From: MFD04580-c1 sp963702995
GTDB lineage: Bacteria; Planctomycetota; Phycisphaerae; Tepidisphaerales; Tepidisphaeraceae
DNA length: 64,000 bases
Direction: 5' to 3'
NCBI GenBank assembly: GCA_963702995.1
Contig: OY969783.1
Span: 1,984,001 to 2,048,000 of the forward strand
Both the position numbers and the translations under genes were made by a program. Positions within the stretch are counted from its first letter, which is position 1, and every line of letters begins with the position of its first letter. The notes beneath the pieces are model-generated. The model had not been told where the DNA came from. It made no database searches and was given only the letters and a program-made list of their open reading frames with translations. This document shows, piece after piece, positions 46,282 through 55,863 of this stretch.

Positions 46282-46441
46282 AGGTTGACGACGCCGAAGA
46301 TTGAAGGTTAAAACTGTTGGCATCATCGCCAAGGGGGCGATGGGGACGGGCGTGAGTCGTTGGCTGCCGGCATCCCGCCGGGGATGAAGGTGACGGTAAT
46401 CGTCGTGGGGAACGCGCAGCCAACTGTTGCGCAAGAAAACG
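46282..46441 (+). pseudogene. Remnant related to the PKD/transglutaminase-like protein gene, cut by ISL3
   Basis: 46282-46349 (AGGTTGACGACGCCGAAGAT through AAGGGGGCGATGGGGACGG) is the close counterpart of minus-strand 8612-8538, the start of the PKD fragment. Downstream, AGIPPGMKVTVIVVGNAQPT, then VAQEN, is readable and resembles the strand before the transglutaminase-like region (FPAGTTVTLTVNQPADSD). The ISL3 terminal repeat follows immediately. Between 46086 and 46281 nothing was recognised. Confidence 0.5.
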
Positions 46442-46675
46442 GGCTCTCCGCCAAAACGGCTGACGCTTGGGTATCATCCACCATATGTTGTGGTGATGGA
46501 AAAACCGCTCTTGAAGTCACGGAGGACTTCGCATGGACGCGACACTCGGGTTGGACGAAAGGTTGAGGACGCTCACGGGGCTGCTGGATCTTGAGGGCTT
46601 CGAGGTGGTCGAGGCGACGGAAGATCGCTCGACCAAAACGCGAACGCTGACGGTCGTTCCAACGGACCTGCTGGG
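46442..46675 (+). mobile_element. 5' end of a second ISL3 copy, truncated at a REP
   Basis: Starts with the terminal repeat GGCTCTCCGCCAAAACGGCT and the leader seen at 20752, then encodes the first ~46 transposase residues (MDATLGLDERLRTLTGLLDL, from 46533). It ends abruptly where GGAATGAAACGG REP sequence begins. Very close to the complete element, so the truncation is recent. Confidence 0.85.
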
Positions 46676-46982
46676 GGGAAATGAAACGGGGGGGGAATGA
46701 AACGGGGGGAATGAAACGGGGACGTAGCTAGTTCTCGGATTCTAGCTGCGTCCTCGTATCACGTCCCCGTATCACGTCCCCGTATCACGTCCAGCTGCGT
46801 CCCATGACCCAACCTTCCACCCTTGGGAGCCACGCAAGCCCGGAGCACGATGTTCGCTCGCCTGACGGGCCTCGTTCGACGGTCGGGCTCGGCGAGCCGC
46901 CGGTCGATCGGTCGCCGCAGGAGGTGGGAATGAAACGCGGACGTAGCTAGTTATCGGATCCTAGCTGCGTCCCCGTATCACG
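46676..46982. repeat. REP cluster: two full palindromes and several half-sites
   Basis: ATGAAACGGG is repeated three times, then a full REP (46711-46763: GGGGACGTAGCTAG, loop TTCTCGGATT, CTAGCTGCGTCC), three GTATCACGTCCCC half-sites, an unassigned 120-bp stretch, and a second full REP of the CGCG variant (46928-46982). No gene is present in this interval. Confidence 0.85.
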
Positions 46983-47086
46983 TCCAATGCAGTCGCGAAT
47001 AGTCGTGGACTCTTTCATGTTGCCTATCTGCTTGTCTCTCGTATTATCCACAGACTCTTTCAGCTAAATTGAGAATTGGAGCAGCA

Positions 47087-47890
47087 ATGGGAGGAGAATT
47101 GCCAGGGTATCGCTGCCATCCTAAGCTGGCTGGCGCCATCGGTGGTCCTCTGGCCATCGCGGGATTATCACCCCAGTTGGAATGTTTAGTGGTATCGGGT
47201 GAGACGGAATTGCGGCGAGGAATATGCGTATTCTGCGGAGAGTTGGTGCCGCGTTCGCAGTGGCCCTTGAATCAATGTCCCAAGTGCCGGAGATCGTACA
47301 AGGGAAAGGGGGTCGGTGTTTTACCGATTCCGAATGAATGGAAGGAACTAGAGTGGTACGTCTCTGTCAATTCCAATCCCGCTTCCCTCATCTTTGATTT
47401 GGGCTCCGCTCCCACCGTGACGCTCTTATCACGCTCCAACGTTCTCTATCCCACAATCGACCGTATGTTATTTGCCTCCGGATGCCGATCGAGCGAACGG
47501 TATTTTCGTAAGGGGTGGATCGGCTTCACAAAACTGTTTCGTTTTTACCATTGCGATCGGTCGGCCTTAAAATCCGCAGTTGTATCAAGGGCAGGAGGCC
47601 TATTTGAAGACCGATTCGATCCGCCGTCAACATCAAGACCGCTAGCCGCAGATTTGAAAGATCACAGTCGCCCAGTCGGTGGATGCGAGGTTGAGGTTGG
47701 ACCCGCGATCGACCCAGATCGTGGGCTTCCACTTGTCTACCTCGGCATATGGCTTGATAGAAATGCGAATGCGGCTATTCGATCGCGTCTAGTCGGCATC
47801 GAGGACTATGCAATCGATAACGGCGCGGAGATAGTCAACCCTTTACTTGGGTCTGAAGAGGCGTGGGGGACGGAACGCGGACGCAGCTAG
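47087..47890 (+). CDS. Zinc-ribbon protein of unknown function, 3' end replaced by REP sequence
   Basis: About 267 aa from the ATG at 47087 (MGGELPGYRCHPKLAGAIGG). A zinc ribbon, CVFCGELVPRSQWPLNQCPK C, has two C-x-x-C pairs at ~50-70. The rest (WYVSVNSNPASLIFDLGSAP, YFRKGWIGFTKLFRFYHCDR, LVYLGIWLDRNANAAIRSRL) is unassigned. The last residues (GTERGRS) are encoded by the REP at 47871, so the natural C-terminus is lost. AT-rich relative to the chromosome average. Confidence 0.55.
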   Translation: MGGELPGYRCHPKLAGAIGGPLAIAGLSPQLECLVVSGETELRRGICVFCGELVPRSQWPLNQCPKCRRSYKGKGVGVLPIPNEWKELEWYVSVNSNPASLIFDLGSAPTVTLLSRSNVLYPTIDRMLFASGCRSSERYFRKGWIGFTKLFRFYHCDRSALKSAVVSRAGGLFEDRFDPPSTSRPLAADLKDHSRPVGGCEVEVGPAIDPDRGLPLVYLGIWLDRNANAAIRSRLVGIEDYAIDNGAEIVNPLLGSEEAWGTERGRS

Positions 47891-47921
47891 TTTACGGATT
47901 CTAGCTACGTCCCCGTTTCAC
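47871..47921. repeat. REP palindrome between the zinc-ribbon gene and the WHH toxin end
   Basis: GGAACGCGGACGCAGCTAG, loop TTTACGGATT, CTAGCTACGTCCCCGTTTCA. It both terminates the upstream gene and marks the 5' limit of the toxin fragment. Confidence 0.8.
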
Positions 47922-47929
47922 TCCTCTTT

Positions 47930-48276
47930 ATAAAGGACAGACGGAGAGGGTCTATTTTAAGGACGGATTTGCCGACTTCAAGCCCTTCGTCTTTAAGCGC
48001 GATGACGGAAGCGGTGTAATTGTGCAACTCACCAACTACACCGGAAGTCGCACGGCTGACGAACGTCTTGCCAATCTAGCCGCTGGGTTCAGCGCCGATG
48101 AAGTCCACGAGGGCTATGTTTGGCATCACTCCCAGAAACTTGGTGAGATGCAGCTCGTACAACAGGAGGTTCATAATGCCGTCCGTCACACCGGCGGCGT
48201 CGCTATTTATAAAGCCGGCATTAGTAAAATCTATACGGACATGGGACTGACCCCGCCAAAGATGTACCAGAGCTAA
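47930..48276 (+). pseudogene. Orphan WHH-nuclease (HNH/Endo VII fold) toxin C-terminal domain
   Basis: The frame is open from the REP: VYFKDGFADFKPFVFKRDDG, LTNYTGSRTADERLANLAAG, then EGYVWHHSQKLGEMQLVQQE, VHNAVRHTGGVAIYK. The W-H-H, M-Q-L-V, and H-x-x-V-x-H-T-G-G pattern is that of the WHH DNase domain (PF14414 type), the cargo end of polymorphic and contact-dependent toxins. The delivery part is missing and the only start is an internal GTG (48022), so it is an orphan toxin tip. The immunity gene follows 64 bp later. Confidence 0.82.
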
Positions 48277-48340
48277 AATCCGTGACTGACCTTACTTTTG
48301 TGACCTAAACTAAGCAGCTCTAAGAGCGAAAGTGATAAAA

Positions 48341-48802
48341 ATGTCCGATTCGATTGTGATGAAGGGCGTCAAGGTATCAGTCACTACGCATGCACTCGAA
48401 GCTTTGGAGGCAAAGCTTAGACTGAAGCTGCCTGCCGCGTATCGGGCGTGGCTCCTGCGCTTCAATGGAGGCACTCCGGTGCCCGGTGAATTCAAGTACA
48501 AGACCGAGGAAGGGCCATATACCGATAGCCGGGTTGCCTTTTTTTACGCTGTATACGATGGCGAATACGAGAATTTCGAGAAGCAGTTCATCAACTACAA
48601 GGTCACGCAGCGGCGAATGCTGGATAACCTGATCCCGTTCGCCCGCGATCCTTTCGGCAACTGCCTATGCCTCAGCATCAGTGGCGCCGATGAAGGCGCT
48701 GTCTACTTCTGGGACCACGAGGAGGAGCCGGCAACGCCGAGCTACGCGAACTGTCATCTGATCGCCGATACCTTCGACGAATTCATCGGCGGGCTTCACT
48801 GA
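48341..48802 (+). CDS. SMI1/KNR4 (SUKH) family immunity protein
   Basis: Length is 153 aa from the ATG at 48341 (a GTG at 48332 is also possible). LEAKLRLKLPAAYRAWLLRF, NGGTPVPGEF, LIPFARDPFGNCLCLSISGA and GAVYFWDHEEEP are SUKH signatures (L-P-x-x-Y-x-x-x-L-x-x-x-N-G-G, D-x-x-G-N, V-x-x-W-D-H). SUKH proteins neutralise cognate nuclease toxins, and WHH nucleases are common partners, so this gene probably protects against the upstream domain. It appears intact although the toxin is not. Confidence 0.9.
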   Translation: MSDSIVMKGVKVSVTTHALEALEAKLRLKLPAAYRAWLLRFNGGTPVPGEFKYKTEEGPYTDSRVAFFYAVYDGEYENFEKQFINYKVTQRRMLDNLIPFARDPFGNCLCLSISGADEGAVYFWDHEEEPATPSYANCHLIADTFDEFIGGLH

Positions 48803-48901
48803 CCGTGCCCTCTGGCATTTATCGGCGTCGCTCGCGCCGGTATCTGCTCGGCAAAGCAACAGTCATAAGGACATATTCAAGCGAAAATCGCTAACTCTTC
48901 C

Positions 48902-49070
48902 GGCTCTCCGCCACATGTGCTGATCGTTGTATACCACGTATGCGACTCGATGCAGTCAACGGATGCGTAACTGTTTTATTCTGTTGAGGTTGCGCTTCGT
49001 CAGAGTCTTGCAGCAGACCACATTAAGTGGGGGGTGTCCGAGCGTTCGTCAGCGACTTTGGCGGAGAGCC
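48902..49070. mobile_element. 169-bp MITE related to the ISL3 element, with perfect 8-bp target duplication
   Basis: Ends are GGCTCTCCGCCACATGTGCT (left) and AGCGACTTTGGCGGAGAGCC (right, inverse of GGCTCTCCGCCAAAGTCGCT), matching the ISL3 termini at 19382 and 20752. The flanking octamers at 48894-48901 and 49071-49078 are both ACTCTTCC. There is no coding content. An ISL3-type transposase would mobilise it in trans. Confidence 0.92.
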
Positions 49071-49080
49071 ACTCTTCCTA

Positions 49081-49200
49081 GGAAATGAAACGGAGGAAAT
49101 GAAACGGGAAATGAAACGGGGACGTAGCTAGTTGTTTTTTGCTCCATTTCGCGGTTACGTTCGCGACGATGGCGCGAAAACCGCGAGTCGAAGGTCATAA
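49081..49200 (+). pseudogene. REP half-sites and the first codons of another RAYT
   Basis: GAAATGAAACGG is repeated three times up to GGGGACGTAGCTAG (49119-49132), then the RAYT leader (TTTCGCGGTTACGTTCGCGA) and ATGGCGCGAAAACCGCGAGT (49169), the same start as the intact RAYT. After about ten codons it breaks off into an AAGGTCATAAAG repeat. Confidence 0.75.
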
Positions 49201-49335
49201 AGAAGGTCATAAAGGGGCCACCTCCTAATGTGACCGCTCGAGTACATAAAACGTCGGGTACATAAAGGGCGGCGGGAGGCGATTGACCCTATCGGCGATT
49301 AGGCGACGACCCGGTCAAAGGGTGGGGACCAATTG

Positions 49336-49790
49336 TCATGTTTTGCTTCGTCCGTCTTCCTTTGCCCTTCGCCGGCGTTGCCGTGCGGAAAGTTGCGCCA
49401 ATGGCTTGCGTGGTCGTATCGGCCGCGTCAGCGTCTGCGTAAGGCCCAGGCGCCGCCACGCGCCTGGCCCATGGGTCCGATCCCAGCGGGCTGTCACGAC
49501 GGAGTGACAATTGAACGCGGCTTTCCTGGTCCTTGGCCATCGCCTCATTGACCGTCTCCAGCCATTTCGGCGGCCGCGACGTCGGCCATTCGCCCAGCGG
49601 TGGCTCGGCTTCAGCCAACGCTCGCTGCGACAGGCTCGACCATCGCCATTGCTCGGCTCTTGTGACCAGCCTCGCCCGCAACGGGTTGGCCTCGACGTAG
49701 CGGCACAACGTCAGAAAGTGCTCGTCGTCCTGCACGGGGAACGACTTGTACCGGCCCTGGTAGAGGTGCCCGCTGCTGGCCGTATAATGC
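49336..49790 (-). pseudogene. 5'-truncated, frameshifted RAYT transposase
   Basis: The minus-strand frame begins SGHLYQGRYKSFPVQDDEHF, then LCRYVEANPLRARLVTRAEQ (catalytic-Tyr helix, Y-V-E-x-N-P), WRWSSLSQRAL and WPTSRPPKWLETVNEAMAK. Near 49445 the frame changes to LGLTQTLTRPIRPRKPLAQL. The His motif is absent. It faces the RAYT 5' fragment at 49169, so the two are not halves of one gene. Confidence 0.8.
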
Positions 49791-50067
49791 TCGGCTGAAT
49801 CAATCTGACTGGATCGTCGCCGTCAACTGATGACGAATTCCTCATGCCAGTGCTCTCCGGGGACAGGCACGCTCAGGTTGGCGGAGGGCTGGCGCGTCCT
49901 TTTGCGATTGCCGGCTTTGGCATATGGCAACATGAACTGCTGATCGGGCCGCTCCGGCACCGATTACGGCGATTCCCCGCTTCCTTGCGGCCTCGACTCG
50001 TCGGCAGTGTTCAGACCCGCCTAAAGTATGGCCGCACCCGTCGGCGGCACGCGGTGCGTGCCCTACG
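49791..50067. other. Intergenic, nothing recognised
   Basis: No gene, repeat family or RNA seen between the RAYT remnant and the terminator of the giant gene. Confidence 0.4.
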
Positions 50068-50092
50068 AAAAAAGCGCCCCGCGATGGGGCGC
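50068..50092 (-). terminator. Rho-independent terminator of the giant gene
   Basis: On the minus strand, stem GCGCCCC / GGGGCGC with a 5-nt loop is followed by TTTTTT. It ends 30 bp after the stop at 50122. Confidence 0.85.
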
Positions 50093-50121
50093 TTCATCGA
50101 TCATCCAAGCTATCCGGCCGA

Positions 50122-53100
50122 TCAGTGCTTGACCTTGCTCGTCGCCAGGTACTCCACGACATTGAGCAGGTCATCGGGGGGAAGCTGCTCGAAGCCCTCG
50201 GGCATCACGCCCTTGTCGGAGGATTTCAGGCTTTTGATCTGGTCGCGCTGCAAGGGGTGGAGGACGCCGGCCGAATCCATGATCTCGATCGACGTCTTGC
50301 TCTCGGAGAAGAGGCGGCCGCTGATGACATCGTCGTCGGTCTTGGCCGTCCACTGCTTGTAGGTCCCTTCGACGGACCGATTGGGGTCGAGGATCTGAAT
50401 CAGGTTGTCGGCCCTGGGCCGGGCGCCGATGCCGGTCAGTTCGGGGCCGACCTTGCCGCCCTTGCCCTCGAGGGTGTGACAGACCAAACAGTTCTTCTCG
50501 AACACCAGCCGCCCCTTTTCCGGGTCGCCTTGCCGCTGAAGGATCGGCATGGCCTTATCGACCAGCGCCTTGCGGTCGCTGACGATTTCCCGCCCGCCGC
50601 CGGTCTGAAGCTCCTTGGCCCGCGCGGCGATCTTTTCATCCGGGAAGCTGGTGAGCGACTGCCACTGCTGCGGCAGGACGTCTTTGTGGCTGATGGCGCC
50701 CAACTTGACGCCGTCGAGTAACGAGCTGGCCCACGTCTCGCGGCGGATCAGAAGGTTGGTCGCCGCCTTCTGGGCTGAAGGGGTGAGCTTGGGCCACTGG
50801 GCAACGACGGCCGCCCCGACTTCGGGGCTGCGGCTGTCGGCCAGTGCTTCGAGCAGCGCCAACTGGGCATCGGGCGGCGTGGTCGGGCTGATTTCGGTGA
50901 CGACGGCGTCCACGGCCGACTTGCTGTCGTCGATCCCGAGCAGCTTTCGAGCCGAGCTGCCGCGCTGGGCGGCATCCAGCGTCGCGTTGGCGACAGCGGC
51001 CCGCAGTTCTTTGGCGGCCGCCACATTCTGCTCGGTGAACAGATCGCGTCGGTCCCATCGCTCCGCCAGGGCGAGCAGGCGATTGCGGGCGTCGGGCGGG
51101 AGCGACGCCATCACGCGCCGCAGCTCGGTGACGTCGGCGTCGGAGAGCTTGGGGGCGTTGCCGCGGGGCCAGCCGGCCGCCAGGCTGTTGAGGACCAGCC
51201 CGCCCAGGGCCGGGTCAGCCTTGCCGGCGGCGCTGATCGTGGCGACGACGCTGTCGGCCGGGCCGCGCTGGGCGTACTGGTTCACCACGATCGCGGTGAC
51301 TCGATCGACGGGGTCGCCACCCGCGGCGGTATCGACTTGCATGACGACCGGGCCATCGATCGCGACCAGCTCGACGTCGTCGAACCAGGCCTTCCCTTTC
51401 GCGTGGCCCCAGCCGCCGTAAAGGCAGTTGATGCTTACCATCGGGCCGGGGGCCTTGAAGGTCAGTTCGACCTTCTGCCAGTCCCTCGTCCCTTTCACGC
51501 CGCGCGTCTTGAACTCCGTGCCGTGCACGTTGAGCAGTGCGCCGACGGCTTCGCCTTCGGTTGTGAGGTTCTCGGTCTTGATCCACGCCGAGAGCCGATA
51601 TGCCGCCCCGGCCGATACGGGGACGTTAACAAACCAGCTTGTGTCCGACCCTTCGGCCGATTCGATCAGGAGGGAGTGACCGCCGGTGTGGCCGATGTCG
51701 GCCAGGCCGAGCTTCGCCTCGCCGCTGTACTGACGCGGCTTCCAGGAGCGGGCCGCGCCGTTCGCCTGAACGACCTGTTCGAATGACGGGTTGGGGATCA
51801 GATTGACGGCCTTCGCCGCGGCCGGAACGGCGGCCGCGGAGGACGAGGCGGTGGCGGGTTCGGAAGCCGAGCCGTTCGACGGCGTTGCCGCCCCGGCCGC
51901 TGCCGCCGCGCTGGCGACCGCCGGATGGGCTTCAAAAACAGCCTTCAGGTATCCGGCGTCGTTGTGGGCTCCGGCGATCGCCGCCGCGTCCATGATCCAT
52001 TTGTCCCCGGCGTTTTCCTTGCGGCTGAGTGAGCCGTAGATCGCCTTGCCCGCGGCGTCGGACGGCGGCATCTCGCTCAGCGCCAGGAGGGCCGCCTTAC
52101 GGACCTGCGCGTCTCGGTCGGCCAGAAGCTTGCCGCCCAGGATCGCCTCGACGGACTGCTCTGTTCGCGGAAGGACGTCAATTGCGGCGTGTCGGACGCC
52201 GGCCGACGGATGCTTCAAGGCGTTGACGGCGGCCGCGGTCGTTCCCGCCGCGCCCTCTCCGTCAAAGCCTCCAAGCCCATGGATCGTCCAGAGAGCATGA
52301 ATCACGGCGGGGTTGAGCCCGATCTCGTCCATGGAGGGGTCGGCCGCCAGCGCGAGCAGCGCCGGCAGGGCCGATTTATCGCCCTTTTCGACCAGCAACC
52401 GCTGGGCGTGCATCCGCCACAGCATGTTGTCGCTCTTCAAGGTCTCGACCAGTTGCGCGGTGGACGCGTTCGACAGATCGTGCGTCGGCGACGACTTGGC
52501 GCCGCTGTAGACAATCCGATAGACGCGGCCGTGGCTCTTGTCGCGGAGAGGCGTCTCATATGCGCCGCCCTTCCCCTTTTCAAAGCCCTTGGGAATAGGG
52601 TTGTGCTGGATGATGAAGTTGTACCAGTCGGTCATCCAATACTGACCGTCGGGCCCGACTTCGCCGCCGATCGGGGCTCGTCCACTCGTCGTCGCTGGCG
52701 ACGAAGTTGAAATCGTTGCGGGCGATGAACGCGCTGCCCTGCGGCTGGAGCAGGAACTGGCCGAGCAGATGCGCGGTCGGCTCGCCGACGAACGCGACCC
52801 GGTTCCAGTACTCCTTCGGATAGACGCGGGCGGTGTAGATCGCGTGGCCGGCGCCAGCGGTGTATTTCGCGTGGTTGTCCATCTGCCGGACCTTTTCGGT
52901 CGACGGGGTAGATCGCCGGTGTGTCATCGATCGGTTCCAGCCGCTTCACCGTCCAGCCCGTCGGACCGTTTCGTAGTAGCGGTTGGGGATGTGCAGGTAA
53001 AAGCTGGCGTCGCCGTTGGCGGTCGAGGCGAAGACGTTGCCGTCCTCGCTCAAGCCCAGGCCCCAGGTGTTGTTGGTGGTTGAAGCCAGGAACTCCAGCT

Positions 53101-54502
53101 TGGAGCCGTCCGGCTTGAACCGGAAGATTCCCTGACCGAAGGATACTTTCTGCCCGCCGACTTCGCCCTTGAAGCCCGAGTAGCCGCAGGTGCCGTAGAC
53201 CCAGTTGTCAAAGCCCCAGCGGATGTTGCTCGGCCCGGCATGCGTATCGCGCGTGCCAAAGCCGGTGAAGAGGACCTTGCGGACGTCGGCGTGGTCATCT
53301 CCCTTGCTGCTCTTGAGGAACAGCAGGTCGGGCGCCTGGGCGACGATCACCCCGCCGTTGGCGAAGCACATGCTGGTGGGGATCGAAAGCTTATCGGCGA
53401 AGACGGTGAACTTGTCGGCCCGGCCCGATCCGGTCGTGTCCTGGCAGATGACGATGCGGTCGTGGCCGTCGCCGCTCTCCTGGAGGCTGTTGGGGTAGTC
53501 CAGCGTCTCGGCGATCCAGAGGCGGCCCCGTTCGTCGAAGGCCATGCAGATCGGGCGATAGATGTCCGGGTCGCTGGCGAAGATCTTCGGCTCAAAGCCC
53601 GGGGGCAGGAACATGTGCTTGACCGATTCGGCGGGCGGCAGCGGCACCTGCATCTTCATCAGCGGCGCGCCTTCGGTCCCCCACTTCTGGCTCGGGAGGT
53701 AGTTGGGGATCGGCGCGCCCGAGTCCATTTCGGCCACGGTGGGCGGCGTCGGCTGCTGGAGGGCCCAGTCACCGGCGGCCCAGCGGATGCCGCGGTCGAG
53801 CAGCGCCTGGAAATCAGCGTTGCCCCACGTGCGCTCGTCATGTCCCCATGCCGTGTAGAAGACGCGGCCCTTGCCCTGCGTGCGCACCCACGTATACGGC
53901 TCCTTGTGATCCCCTTCGACGCGATAGCCGAGCACTTCGCGGTTCGTTTCGTTCAGATGGTCGTGGACGTAGGTCTCGTCCCAGCTCTCGATCGGCTTGA
54001 GCCCCTTTTCGATCGGGTGATCGGGCGCGGCGATCGTCTCGCTGAAGGTGCCGGTTTTGTGGCTCTTGAAGCGCCCGCCCGTGAGGGCGGTGACCTTGTC
54101 GGAGTTCAGGAAGCAGTACGACCCGCAGTGGATCGGCGCGAAACCGTGGCCCGATTCCACGTAACCTAGGATGGCCGCTTCCTGGCTTGGCGAGATCTTA
54201 TCGATGTTCGCGTAGACCATCAGCACGTCGAACCGCGCCAGCGTTTCAGGCGCCAGCATGGCCAAATCGTCGGTATACGTGAAGTCGATCCCGCGACGGG
54301 CCATCACCGAATAGGCCTGCCTGCACCGCTCCAGCGGGACATGGTGCCCGTTGTCCCCGAGCCAGAGCACCTTGACGCGGCGCGGCGTGACGGAGTCTGG
54401 CCCCTTCGCGTCGGCGGCCGCCGTCACCGTCTGATCGCGTGCCGACAATTGCATCGCGACAACGATGCAGGTCAATGTGATGAGAAAGCGTCGCATGGAC
54501 AT
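50122..54502 (-). CDS. Giant ThuA / PVC-type dehydrogenase / HEAT / CBM / cytochrome c protein, three apparent frameshifts
   Basis: About 1,460 aa if repaired. Order: signal peptide (MSMRRFLITLTCIVVAMQLS); ThuA domain (KVLWLGDNGHHVPLERCRQA, APIHCGSYCFLNSD, GRVFYTAWGHDERTW); six-bladed membrane-bound-dehydrogenase propeller (FMLPPGFEPKIFASDP-like region, AFDERGRLWIAETLDYPNSL, GPSNIRWGFDNWVYG); HEAT repeats (VRHAAIDVLPRTEQSVEAIL); a carbohydrate-binding-like sandwich (NLIPNPSFEQV, YRLSAWIKTENLT); and a C-terminal cytochrome (FEKNCLVCHTLEGKGGKVGP, heme CxxCH). Frame breaks lie near 52955, 52905 and 52680. A typical planctomycete secreted multi-domain enzyme, probably oxidising sugars. Confidence 0.9.
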
Positions 54503-54583
54503 CCTCTTAAGGGTTCTTGTTGAAGTCTTGCAGGTGAATCGAACCTCGACCGCGGGTCATCGGACGTTGAAACGGCCGAAGCG

Positions 54584-55708
54584 CTAGAACGTCGGGATCA
54601 TCACGCGATCACCGCCGCTCATCGCGGACTTGTCGGCGCAGATGCCGACCATTGTCCAGTTGGCGCTGGTCGCGGCATCCGGCAGGGCCGCCTGGCGGCC
54701 GAGGACCGCCTGGAGGAAGTTGTGCGCCAGATGCGGATGGCTGCCACCGTGCCCGCCGCCCTGTAGGAAGCTCAGGTGGTCGGCGTCCTGGATCGCCGCC
54801 GGCTGGGTGAAGCGGCGGATCGGCTCAGGGAGGCGGTGGGCGTAGTCCGGCACCTTCACGCGCGACGGGATCTCCGGCTCGGGCTTGCCCAGGGTGTGGA
54901 TGACCGGTTCTTCGTTCTCGACCTGCTGCCACTCGAAGCTCTTCTTGCTCCCGTAGGCGTCGAAGCTTTCGCGATACTGCCGGGCGGTGTCAAACAGGCT
55001 CCGGCTGACTTCCGCGACGACGTCGCTCCCTTTGATCTTGAAGGTCGCGCTTTCGATCGCGAACGGGCTGCCGTAATGCTTAATCAGCTCTTCGCGGATC
55101 CGGCCCGAGCCGTGGCAGACGACGCTTTCGGCGTGGGCGCTGGTGCCCTCCTTGCCGAGGATCGCCAGGCAGGGGCTGACGCAGTGCGTCGCATAGTGCA
55201 TCGGTGGCAGGCCCGGCCAGTAATTCGGCCACCCTTCCATGTCCTGCTGGTGGCTGCCGCGCAGGAACTGGAGGCGCCCGAGCTCTCCCTTGTCGTAAAG
55301 CTCTTTCACGAAGAGGTATTCGCGGCTGTAGACGACCGTCTCCATCATCATGTAGACCTTGCCGGTCTGACGCTGAAGCTGAACGATCTGGCCGCATTCT
55401 TCGATCGTCGTCGCCATCGGCACGGTACACGCGACATGCTTCCCCGCCTTGAGCGCGGCGATCGACTGGGCCGCGTGGTCGGGGATCGGGCTGTTGATGT
55501 GCACGACGTCCACGTTCGGGTCTTTCAGGACGTCGGCGTACTCCGCGTAACGCGTCTTCACCCCGAACTTATCGCCCACCTTGTTCAACTCGGCCGTGTT
55601 GCGACGGCAGATCGCGTACATCTCGGCGTCGGGGTGGTTCTTGTAGATCGGGATGAACTCAGCGCCAAAGCCGAGGCCCACAATCGCAACACGAATCTTG
55701 CTCGCCAC
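54584..55708 (-). CDS. Gfo/Idh/MocA-family oxidoreductase
   Basis: Length is 374 aa from a GTG at 55706-55708 with GGAGG 7 nt upstream. IRVAIVGLGFGAEFIPIYKN is the NAD(P)-binding Rossmann start (G-x-G-x-G-A), followed by INSPIPDHAAQSIAALKAGK and VACTVPMATTIEECGQIV (the usual E-K-P replaced by T-V-P). It lies directly downstream of the ThuA giant on the same strand side of the cluster; together with the DUF1559 protein and XylR regulator it makes a sugar or cyclitol dehydrogenation locus. Substrate unknown. Confidence 0.92.
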   Translation of the reverse strand: MASKIRVAIVGLGFGAEFIPIYKNHPDAEMYAICRRNTAELNKVGDKFGVKTRYAEYADVLKDPNVDVVHINSPIPDHAAQSIAALKAGKHVACTVPMATTIEECGQIVQLQRQTGKVYMMMETVVYSREYLFVKELYDKGELGRLQFLRGSHQQDMEGWPNYWPGLPPMHYATHCVSPCLAILGKEGTSAHAESVVCHGSGRIREELIKHYGSPFAIESATFKIKGSDVVAEVSRSLFDTARQYRESFDAYGSKKSFEWQQVENEEPVIHTLGKPEPEIPSRVKVPDYAHRLPEPIRRFTQPAAIQDADHLSFLQGGGHGGSHPHLAHNFLQAVLGRQAALPDAATSANWTMVGICADKSAMSGGDRVMIPTF

Positions 55709-55863
55709 GTTCAATCCTCCGAACCGGCCGTCCGGTGCGGCCGCCATGTCAGGTGTCAGATGGGTAAGGCCTCACCGGCGATCACCCGGGCCTTCATCGT
55801 AATCGAGCGCGACCGTGCCCGACAGGCCAAACGCCCGCCCGCCCGCGTCGCCGCGGCGGGCAC

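Noticed and set aside
46676..46800. CRISPR-like short repeats (GTATCACGTCCCC x3)
   Set aside because: Repeats are contiguous half-REPs without unique spacers, and no cas genes are present.
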